Part shown: positions 58,021 through 64,000 of the stretch, piece after piece
How the letters are laid out: every line of letters starts with the position of its first letter
How positions within the stretch are numbered: position 1 is the stretch's first letter
Source of the DNA: Flavobacteriales bacterium
GTDB lineage: Bacteria; Bacteroidota; Bacteroidia; Flavobacteriales_F; PHOS-HE28
Assembly: GCA_019912395.1 (NCBI GenBank)
Contig: JAIOIH010000026.1
Span: 84,812-148,811 of the forward strand
Direction: 5' to 3'
Length of the DNA stretch: 64,000 bases
Translations under genes and position numbers: made by a program
Notes under the pieces: model-generated
The model's input: the letters and a program-made list of their open reading frames with translations, nothing else
Told to the model about the DNA's origin: nothing
Database searches by the model: none

Positions 58021-59123
58021 TAGCGGGAGAAGCCAGTGGCGACCTCCATGGGGGAAACCTGGTCCGCGCATTGAAGGACCGAGCGGGCGGGGAGGAACTC
58101 GCTGTGCGGGCATGGGGCGGCGACCACATGCAAGCAGCCGGCGCGGAAGTGGTGAAGCACTACCGCGACCTGGCTTTCATGGGCTTCACGCAAGTGCTGA
58201 TGAACCTGCCCGCTATCCTCGGCAACATCAAGGCGTGCAAGGCGGATATCCTTGCATTCAAGCCGGATGCGATCATTCTCATCGACTATCCCGGCTTCAA
58301 CTTGCGGATCGCCGAGTTCGCGCATGCCCAGGGGATCAAGGTGTTCTATTACATCAGTCCGCAGGTATGGGCGTGGAAGGAAGGCCGCGTGAAGTTGATC
58401 AAGCGCGTGGTGGACAGCATGTTCGTGATCCTGCCCTTTGAAAAGGACTGGTATGCGGAACGCGGAGTCGAAGTGGAGTTCGTAGGCCACCCCTTGTTGG
58501 ATGCGATCGCGCAGGAGAACCCTGATCTCGACGATCCGGGCATCACCGCCGATCCACGCCCATTGGTGGCCTTGCTTCCCGGAAGTCGCATGCAGGAGAT
58601 CAAGCGCATGCTCCCTGTAATGCTCTCCGTGGTAAGGCACTTTCCCGATCATCGCTTCGTAGTGGCCGGTGCGCCTTCCGTTCCGGAGGAAGCATACCGC
58701 TCCTGCTTTGGTTCAACGCCGGTGGAACTCATCACCGGCCGTACCTATGGCCTGCTCCGAAAAGCGAAGGCGGCCCTGGTCACCAGTGGCACGGCCACCT
58801 TGGAGACCGCCCTCATCGGTACGCCCGAAGCGGTATGCTACGGCGGTGGTGCGGTGAACGTCTGGCTCGCCAAGCGCTTCATCAAGGTGCCCTTCATTTC
58901 CTTGGTGAACTTGATCATGGGGCGCGAAGTGGTGCGGGAGTTGATCCAAGGGGCATTGAAGCCCAGCGAACTCCGTGCGGAACTGGACCGATTGCTCAAC
59001 GATACGGCCTATCGCGAGCGGATGAAAGCCGATCTGCGTGACCTCCGCGAGAAGCTCGGCGGCCCTGGTGCATCCGAACATGTGGCCGATCGGGTGTGGA
59101 AAAGTCTGTACGGCAAGGTCTGA
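57999..59123 (+). CDS. lpxB: Lipid-A-disaccharide synthase
   Basis: A 374-residue LpxB (GT19). It joins UDP-2,3-diacylglucosamine and lipid X to make the lipid A disaccharide. Markers are AGEASGDLHGGNLVRALK, AWGGDHMQAAGAEVV, YPGFNLRIAEFAH, YYISPQVWAWKEGRVKLIK, FVGHPLLD and LLPGSRMQEIKR. Length is usual. It and lptD, 37 kb away, both serve LPS. Confidence 0.96.
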   Translation: MGKKLYVIAGEASGDLHGGNLVRALKDRAGGEELAVRAWGGDHMQAAGAEVVKHYRDLAFMGFTQVLMNLPAILGNIKACKADILAFKPDAIILIDYPGFNLRIAEFAHAQGIKVFYYISPQVWAWKEGRVKLIKRVVDSMFVILPFEKDWYAERGVEVEFVGHPLLDAIAQENPDLDDPGITADPRPLVALLPGSRMQEIKRMLPVMLSVVRHFPDHRFVVAGAPSVPEEAYRSCFGSTPVELITGRTYGLLRKAKAALVTSGTATLETALIGTPEAVCYGGGAVNVWLAKRFIKVPFISLVNLIMGREVVRELIQGALKPSELRAELDRLLNDTAYRERMKADLRDLREKLGGPGASEHVADRVWKSLYGKV

Positions 59124-59141
59124 GCCGTGTAAGGCAGCGGA

Positions 59142-59149
59142 TAGTTTCG
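59142..59149 (+). promoter_or_regulatory. -7 promoter element (TAGTTTCG) of the SpoIID-like gene
   Basis: Plus-strand TAGTTTCG lies 7 nt before the ATG at 59157, the same spacing as at surE. Confidence 0.55.
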
Positions 59150-59156
59150 CGCCGTC

Positions 59157-60323
59157 ATGAAACGTATTCCCCCCTTGGTGGCGGCCATTTTTCTATCGTT
59201 CACGGCCCTGGCACAGTACGCCGATATGCGCGTAGGGCTGCTGCGGGACAGCCCCACGCGGCACATCATGGTGATGGGTGACGGTGGCCCATTGACCGTA
59301 TGGGTGGATGGCAAGCAGGTGGCCGAACTTGCCGTGTCCGATGGGCTGGTGCTGAAGTACACCGAAAGCGGTATCCATGCGAATTCGTTGAAGCTGGACC
59401 TTACCGCCAGGAAGAGCATGACCTTCCGCTCACCGGCGGGAAGAGGCTTCCGCTTGCGGAACATGTCCCCGAAAACCCGGGAGCGGTCCTATCCGGGATC
59501 CCTGCATGTGAGCACGGCTGGTGGTAATTTCCTGATGGTGGCCACGGTGCCGCTGGAGGAATACGTGGCCGGTGTGGTGCAGGCCGAGGCCGGAAAGGGG
59601 CATTGGCTGGAGTATTACAAGTTGCAATCGGTCAGCTGTCGTACCTACGCACTGGCCAATAAACGGCGCCATGCCGGGGATGGCTTCGAGGTGTGTGACG
59701 GCACGCACTGCCAAGTGTTCCAAGGCCGCAACCAGCAGGATAGCATCCGGCAGGCCGTGGCCCTCACCCGTGACCTGGTGGTGGTTGACTCCCATATTCA
59801 GCTGATCCATGCCACCTTCCACAGCAATTGCGGAGGTGAAACCACCAATGCCGAGGATGTCTGGAGCAAGAGCGAACCCTACCTCGTGAGCACCATCGAT
59901 ACCTTCTGCCTGCGTGAACCGCATGCCGTGTGGCAGCAGAGCGTTCCGCGCACCAAATGGCTGAACTACCTGCACAAGGAATACGGGGTGAACACCGACG
60001 ATAGCAATGTGGTGGCCAGCGTTACGGAGCATGTGCCCGAATGCCGCGAACTCTTTCTGGCCAACATCAGCCCGGAGGTGTCATTGATCCGCTTGCGCCG
60101 GGATTTCCACCTGCGTTCCGCCTACTTCAGCGTGCATCCCGAGGGCGATATGGTGGTGCTCACCGGCAAGGGGTTCGGCCACGGGGTCGGGCTCTGCCAG
60201 GAAGGGGCCATGCACATGGCCCGCAACGGGTACACCTACACGGACATCCTGCACCATTACTTCACCAACGTTCACTTGGTGAAGCTCCAGAACCTGGACT
60301 TCTTCCGGGATGATGGCTTGTGA
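59157..60323 (+). CDS. SpoIID/LytB-domain protein
   Basis: A 388-residue exported protein. The signal peptide is residues 1-18 (LVAAIFLSFTALAQ). A SpoIID domain covers about 95-375, with VPLEEYVAGVVQAEAG, QSVSCRTYALAN, FHSNCGGETTNAEDVW and GKGFGHGVGLCQEGAMHMAR. SpoIID of Bacillus is a lytic transglycosylase for naked glycan in sporulation; Bacteroidota do not sporulate, so here it probably trims peptidoglycan in growth or division. It could act with the SPOR proteins of this window. It converges on the gene ending at 60337. Confidence 0.93.
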   Translation: MKRIPPLVAAIFLSFTALAQYADMRVGLLRDSPTRHIMVMGDGGPLTVWVDGKQVAELAVSDGLVLKYTESGIHANSLKLDLTARKSMTFRSPAGRGFRLRNMSPKTRERSYPGSLHVSTAGGNFLMVATVPLEEYVAGVVQAEAGKGHWLEYYKLQSVSCRTYALANKRRHAGDGFEVCDGTHCQVFQGRNQQDSIRQAVALTRDLVVVDSHIQLIHATFHSNCGGETTNAEDVWSKSEPYLVSTIDTFCLREPHAVWQQSVPRTKWLNYLHKEYGVNTDDSNVVASVTEHVPECRELFLANISPEVSLIRLRRDFHLRSAYFSVHPEGDMVVLTGKGFGHGVGLCQEGAMHMARNGYTYTDILHHYFTNVHLVKLQNLDFFRDDGL

Positions 60324-60336
60324 TACCAAGCTGCGC

Positions 60337-60999
60337 TCAGTCCTGCGCTTCTTTTTCGAGCCGCTTCTGGTCCTTTTCCGCTTGGGTGGCAAAGCGCCAC
60401 GCCACTTGGAACGAGTATACCACGTTGTGGGAGCGGACCAATCGGTCAAAGGTGTTCAAACTGCTTTGGCCGCGCAGTTCCAACATCCAATGCCCCTTCT
60501 CGTGGCCCAGGCCCACCGCAGCGCTCCACTGGCTGCGGTTGGTGGTGCCCGTTGGAGAAAAGTCGTAGGTGCTCTCCAAATTCCCATCGCGGAAGTTCTT
60601 GATCTTTCCATGGAGGAAATATCCATACATCAGACCGCCGGTAAGAAATAGGCCCTGCGGGTCCGGGTTGGTGCTCACCTTCAGCAAGAGGGGTAGTTCC
60701 ACGTAGTTCAGGGCGACCGAACTGCGTGTTTTCAATTGGCTGTTCACCGTCACGCTGCCCTTGCCGATGTACATCGGCTCGATCAGCAGGCTCACCTGTG
60801 AGGTTACCGGTGCCTCAAAACTCCAGCCTGCGACGGGACCGAGCTTGGGTAAACCGCTCCAGGCGAGGAACTGCCCAGCCGTCTGGGTAGCGATGCCCAA
60901 ACCGATCTTCGGGCCGTTGCGGGATTCCTGGGCCGCAACGGTCAGCGGCAGCAGAAGGAGAGCGATCAAATTCGCTCTGAAAGGAAGGCAGGATCTCAT
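60337..60999 (-). CDS. Outer-membrane beta-barrel protein (PorT-like)
   Basis: A 220-residue barrel with a signal peptide (LIALLLLPLTVAAQ) and alternating strands such as VSLLIEPMYIGKGSVTV, ALNYVELPLLLKVS and GLFLTGGLMYGYFL. It belongs to the OMP_b-brl type shared with PorT of the T9SS, but similar proteins of other function are common, so it is not named porT. A basic tail (ATQAEKDQKRLEKEAQD) ends it. The ATG at 60999 precedes the signal peptide; CATCTTCG at 61018-61025 is a likely -7 element. Confidence 0.82.
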   Translation of the reverse strand: MRSCLPFRANLIALLLLPLTVAAQESRNGPKIGLGIATQTAGQFLAWSGLPKLGPVAGWSFEAPVTSQVSLLIEPMYIGKGSVTVNSQLKTRSSVALNYVELPLLLKVSTNPDPQGLFLTGGLMYGYFLHGKIKNFRDGNLESTYDFSPTGTTNRSQWSAAVGLGHEKGHWMLELRGQSSLNTFDRLVRSHNVVYSFQVAWRFATQAEKDQKRLEKEAQD

Positions 61000-61068
61000 C
61001 TTGGTCCAAGGAAGGGGCGAAGATGCAACACGGAGCGTGAAAGCCATCCCAATTGACAATGATCTGCA

Positions 61069-61099
61069 TTTGAGGCTTTGGACGGGATGGGTATCCTCG
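61069..61099 (+). promoter_or_regulatory. Candidate promoter TTTG-N19-TATCCTCG
   Basis: TTTG at 61069-61072 and TATCCTCG at 61092-61099 are 19 nt apart, the usual spacing for Bacteroidota promoters. The -7 part has one mismatch to TAnnTTCG. It would drive the small ORF at 61193. Confidence 0.35.
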
Positions 61100-61192
61100 T
61101 ACGCATTGTGGCATTCGTCGAAGAAAAACCATTGTTCGTCTTGACAATGATGGTGTTCGACCCCCATCTTGCGGCGCTCAACCCAAAGAAAC

Positions 61193-61366
61193 ATGTGGCC
61201 CGTAATGACCCTCACCCTCCTGCTCCAGCTCACCGAAGAGGAGCAGCTTTTCGCCCAACAATTGCAACCCGTGGTGCAACCACAAGTGGAAGAGCAAGTG
61301 GCCCCGGCCACGATTCCCGAGGAGGCATGCGCCCAATGGCCGGAGGCCGACCCCGCCGGTTGCTGA
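61193..61366 (+). CDS. Candidate 57-residue small protein
   Basis: A short frame (MWPVMTLTLLLQLTEEEQLF onward) with a hydrophobic N-terminus and a Gln/Glu/Pro-rich acidic tail ending PEADPAGC. Third codon positions are mostly G or C, as in neighbouring genes. It is bracketed by a candidate promoter (61069-61099) and a plus-strand hairpin terminator (61405-61436) that no other plus-strand gene explains. No homologue is recognised. It could instead be a non-coding RNA. Confidence 0.4.
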   Translation: MWPVMTLTLLLQLTEEEQLFAQQLQPVVQPQVEEQVAPATIPEEACAQWPEADPAGC

Positions 61367-61404
61367 ACCCAATGGACCGGTGGCGTTGGTCGCCGGCACT
61401 TCGG

Positions 61405-61436
61405 AAGCCCTGACGCTCCTTGCCGCGTCGGGGTTT
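61405..61436 (+). terminator. Hairpin terminator of the small transcription unit
   Basis: The arm ccctgacgc (61408-61416) pairs with gcgtcgggg (61425-61433, one T-G pair), extended by aag/ttt. The T tract is short (ttt, then cc). It lies 40 nt past the small ORF stop and 35 nt before the M14 peptidase gene. Confidence 0.6.
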
Positions 61437-61470
61437 CCTCATTTCCGGAGGGTGCGCTCCATCTTTGCGC

Positions 61471-63198
61471 ATGCCCTTCTCCTATCGCCTATCCCTGTTC
61501 CTGACCGGACTGCTGTTCAGCGCAGCCACCCGGGCACAATTGACATTTGAGGGAAATGCATCGGCCACTTGGCAGGAGGCCATTGCGCGTTATCAACGCA
61601 TGGATTCGCTGTACAGTGGAGCCAAGCTCACGGTAATCGGCCACGACGATGGCGGCCAACCCATCCACCTCTTTATCCTGAGTGATGGTAGTGGCTTCAC
61701 GCCGGACAGCATCCGGGCGGCCGGAAAGAACATTCTCTGGATCACCAACGCGATCCATCCGGGAGAGCCGGATGGTATCGATGCCAGCCTGATGCTGGCC
61801 CAAACCCTGCTCGATAGTGATCAGCTCATGGGCCTGCTGGTGAATACAGCCGTGTGCATTGTGCCGGTATACAATGTGAGCGGTGCCTTGAACAGGGGTA
61901 GCTACAGCCGTGCAAACCAGAACGGACCGCTGGAATACGGCTTCCGCGGGAACGCCCGGAACTTGGACCTCAACCGCGACTTCATGAAAATGGACTCGGA
62001 GAATGCCCGTTCCCTCGTGAGCGCGCTCACGCGCTGGGATCCGGACATCTATTTCGAGACGCACGTGAGCGATGGCGCGGACCACCAATACATCATGGCG
62101 TTGTTGGCCACGCAGAAGGATAAGCTCGCTCCGGCATTGGCGAAGTTCATGACCGAAGTGCTGGTGCCGGAACAGTACAAATGGATGGGGGAGAAGGGCC
62201 TGCTGATGTGTCCGTACTTCGAAACAGGGGGCAAGGCACCGGAGCTGGGATTGCGCGGATTCTACGACAGCCCCCGCTACAGTACGGGTTACAACGCGCT
62301 GTTCGACCGCATCGGGATCGTCAGTGAAAGCCATGTGTTGAAACCATACGCGGAGCGTGTGAACGCCACGTACCAGCTGCTTCTGGGGACACTGGCTGCA
62401 ATGGATCAGTCCCCCCGGGATCTCCGCAAGGCGCGTGCTGCCGCCAAGGAGCATACGCGCACACGAACATCCTTCGGGATGAACTGGCGTTTGGACACCA
62501 CGGTGGTGGACAGCATTCCTTGGAAGGGATACACCGCCCGCACGGATACCAGCATCGTCACCGGTCTTCCTCGGCTCCGCTACGATCGAGAGGCCCCCAC
62601 GGATACCCGCGTTCCATGGCGGGATACCTACCGGCCATCGCTGATCGTCACTAAGCCCAGTGCCTACATCGTTCCCCGGCAGTGGCATGAGGCGATCGAC
62701 CGGTTGCGACTGAACGGCGTGGAAATGAGACTGCTGGCGAAGGACACCGTGTTGCTCGCGGAACAGGACAGCATAGGGGACTTCAGTACGGTGCCCATGG
62801 CCTACGAGGGCCATTCCCTGCACAAGAACATCGAAGCGACACGGCAGTTGAAGAAGGTGCCCGTGCATGCGGGGGATGTGCTCATTCCCATGGGCCGCAC
62901 TACGGACCGCTACGTGATCGAAGCACTGGAAAGCCGTGCCGAAGATGGCTTTTTCGCATGGAATTTCTTCGATGCGATCCTGCAGCAAAAGGAGTGGTTC
63001 GATGGCTACGTGTTCGAGGACCTCGCTGCGCGATTATTGGCACACGATCCCGGATTGAAGGTTGCTTTTGAGGAGAAGCGTGCCAGCGACCCCATGTTTG
63101 CAAAGGATGCTGACGCGCAACTGGCCTGGCTCTATCGGCGGTCGCCATGGATGGAATCCACTTGGCGGAAGCATCCTGTACTTCGTGTGGTGGAATGA
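61471..63198 (+). CDS. M14-family zinc carboxypeptidase
   Basis: A 575-residue secreted metallopeptidase. After a signal peptide (LFLTGLLFSAATRAQ) the M14 domain shows zinc ligands in NAIHPGEPDG (His near 96, Glu near 99) and the His of IYFETHVSDGAD near 197. A candidate catalytic Glu is in VSESHVLKPY near 286. The C-terminal 230 residues have no assigned fold. The enzyme should trim C-terminal residues from peptides in the periplasm or outside. The ATG at 61471 is preceded by CATCTTTG 3 nt upstream, a one-mismatch -7 element implying a leaderless transcript. Confidence 0.92.
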   Translation: MPFSYRLSLFLTGLLFSAATRAQLTFEGNASATWQEAIARYQRMDSLYSGAKLTVIGHDDGGQPIHLFILSDGSGFTPDSIRAAGKNILWITNAIHPGEPDGIDASLMLAQTLLDSDQLMGLLVNTAVCIVPVYNVSGALNRGSYSRANQNGPLEYGFRGNARNLDLNRDFMKMDSENARSLVSALTRWDPDIYFETHVSDGADHQYIMALLATQKDKLAPALAKFMTEVLVPEQYKWMGEKGLLMCPYFETGGKAPELGLRGFYDSPRYSTGYNALFDRIGIVSESHVLKPYAERVNATYQLLLGTLAAMDQSPRDLRKARAAAKEHTRTRTSFGMNWRLDTTVVDSIPWKGYTARTDTSIVTGLPRLRYDREAPTDTRVPWRDTYRPSLIVTKPSAYIVPRQWHEAIDRLRLNGVEMRLLAKDTVLLAEQDSIGDFSTVPMAYEGHSLHKNIEATRQLKKVPVHAGDVLIPMGRTTDRYVIEALESRAEDGFFAWNFFDAILQQKEWFDGYVFEDLAARLLAHDPGLKVAFEEKRASDPMFAKDADAQLAWLYRRSPWMESTWRKHPVLRVVE

Positions 63199-63234
63199 TC
63201 ACGGCACGTATTATTGCGGAATAACAAAGCGTTC

Positions 63235-63771
63235 ATGGAACTCTACGACATCGGCATCGGCGCACGTGTGAAGCACCCATCGTTGGGCTTGGGAGTGGTC
63301 TACAATATCGACCCAAGCTCCATTCACATCTTCTTCCGCGAGCACGGCGAGAAGCCCATCGCCCGTTCCTTCGAGGACCTGGTGGTGATCGCTCCCGGCG
63401 CGGAGGTGGAACCGCCGGAACTCGACATTGAAAGCGTGAAGGACGCACTGCGCGAAGTGCTTGACGAGGACAACAGCCTGAAGAAACCGGTGCCTCTGGC
63501 GCGTCGCTGGCAGAAGGGCATGCTGGTAATGAAGCCAGCCGACCCCAGCCTGAAAAGCAAGGAGGTCCCCATCGAGGATTTCTTCCACAAGATCGTCATG
63601 ATGCGCGACCGCTTCCGCGTGCTGGAACAGCGGATCAACTCCCACACGGGACTGAGCGATCAGGATAAAGTGGAGCTGCAGCAATACATCACCCGTTGCT
63701 ACGGAAGCCTCACCACCTTCAACATCCTCTTCGAGGACAAGGAGGATCACTTTGTGGGACAGAAAGGGTAG
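63235..63771 (+). CDS. Conserved hypothetical with Tudor-like N-terminus
   Basis: A 178-residue cytoplasmic protein. Residues 5-45 (GARVKHPSLGLGVVYNIDP, IHIFFREHGEKPIARSFEDL) resemble the small Tudor/CarD-like folds found in UvrD tails and CarD proteins, which bind RNA polymerase or nucleic acid. The C-terminal half is helical (FFHKIVMMRDRFRVLEQRIN, LQQYITRCYGSLTTFNILFE). It could be a nucleic-acid or polymerase-binding protein; this is a guess. The ATG at 63235 is preferred. A heptamer tract starts 1 nt after its stop. Confidence 0.75.
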   Translation: MELYDIGIGARVKHPSLGLGVVYNIDPSSIHIFFREHGEKPIARSFEDLVVIAPGAEVEPPELDIESVKDALREVLDEDNSLKKPVPLARRWQKGMLVMKPADPSLKSKEVPIEDFFHKIVMMRDRFRVLEQRINSHTGLSDQDKVELQQYITRCYGSLTTFNILFEDKEDHFVGQKG

Positions 63772-63772
63772 G

Positions 63773-63821
63773 GCAGTAGGCAGCGGCATTGGGCAGCAGT
63801 CGGTACCCGATACCCGAACCA
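63773..63821. repeat. 7-bp-period phrase tract after the last gene
   Basis: Consecutive heptamers gcagtag, gcagcgg, cattggg, cagcagt, cggtacc, cgatacc and cgaacca. The first two are the reverse complement of the words in 37909-37992, so two tracts 26 kb apart share vocabulary. Confidence 0.65.
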
Positions 63822-63852
63822 TTCATCCACAACGATCCGTTCAAATCCCATA

Positions 63853-63884
63853 TTTTGCTTTCCTGCGCGATCGCATTACCTTCG
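63853..63884 (+). promoter_or_regulatory. Well-formed promoter TTTTG-N19-TACCTTCG
   Basis: TTTTG at 63853-63857 and TACCTTCG at 63877-63884 are spaced 19 nt apart, the best two-part match to the Bacteroidota promoter in the window. It directs plus-strand transcription out of the window. Confidence 0.6.
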
Positions 63885-64000
63885 ACCCACTGACACGTTC
63901 TTTCTCAGCCGTGCGCTGATCAACAGACAGCCCACATAGGCCATAGGTTCTCAAAACCAACATTTCTACCTCAGGGAGGGAAGATCCAAAGGGCAAGGGC
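63885..64000 (+). other. Long leader region at the window edge, no ORF start seen
   Basis: Over 100 nt follow the promoter without an evident start codon and reading frame. It may be the 5' leader of a gene beyond the window. I see no recognisable riboswitch. Confidence 0.35.

Noticed and set aside
61489-62988. Long frame opposite the M14 peptidase
   Set aside because: No coherent domain, while the plus-strand frame has zinc-binding motifs.

Overview
The window reads as a chromosomal segment of a GC-rich member of the Bacteroidota, most likely a Flavobacteriales-type lineage. The reasons are three secreted proteins with type IX secretion (T9SS) C-terminal sorting domains, a TonB-dependent receptor with a carboxypeptidase-regulatory-like N-terminus, a large reg_prop/Y_Y_Y sensor kinase with a NarL-type partner, a Bacteroidota-type YidC and LptD, and promoter elements of the Bacteroidota -7 type (TAnnTTTG, here often TAnnTTCG) close to start codons. 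The lineage is an inference; no rRNA or tRNA gene was seen to anchor it. Coding density is high, and no prophage, insertion sequence or CRISPR array was recognised.

Layout: 0.1-5 kb, minus strand: pyrG, yidC, an EI24/CysZ-like membrane protein and a small secreted protein. 5.2-11.7 kb: a TonB-dependent receptor divergent from a hybrid sensor kinase plus LuxR-type response regulator. 11.7-17.7 kb: two T9SS cargo proteins, an OmpA-family protein, then (minus) a membrane protein, an AraC regulator and a delta-60-repeat T9SS protein. 18.3-25.3 kb: lptD divergent from an envelope/redox operon (SPOR amidase, MlaD-like protein, membrane Fe-S protein, CCG-domain protein). 25.3-31.8 kb: a MORN/TPR protein flanked by hairpin repeats, a tricorn-like protease, a small 'ABC transporter ATPase'-type protein and lipoate ligase. 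32.1-41.5 kb: a giant alpha-2-macroglobulin lipoprotein and two proteins with SPOR-like domains. 41.7-53.6 kb: a minus-strand exopolysaccharide cluster (asnB, GT4, Wza-like, Wzc-like, RfbC, WecA-like) whose tightly packed tail carries a lytic transglycosylase and uvrA. 53.6-64 kb: lpdA, two related small membrane proteins, RidA, then surE, a small membrane gene and lpxB with overlapping ends, a SpoIID-like protein, a beta-barrel protein, a candidate small ORF with its own promoter and terminator, an M14 peptidase and a conserved hypothetical.

Most genes serve the cell envelope: membrane insertion (YidC), LPS (LptD, LpxB), peptidoglycan (amidase, lytic transglycosylase, SpoIID, SPOR proteins), capsule/EPS and outer-membrane receptors. 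The most unusual non-coding signal is a set of intergenic tracts built from degenerate 7-bp units, a different word at each place, sitting between genes or next to stop codons. Together with two families of hairpin repeats and a 107-bp tandem duplication they look like a dispersed repeat system worth genome-wide analysis. No coding system that is clearly new to science was identified.
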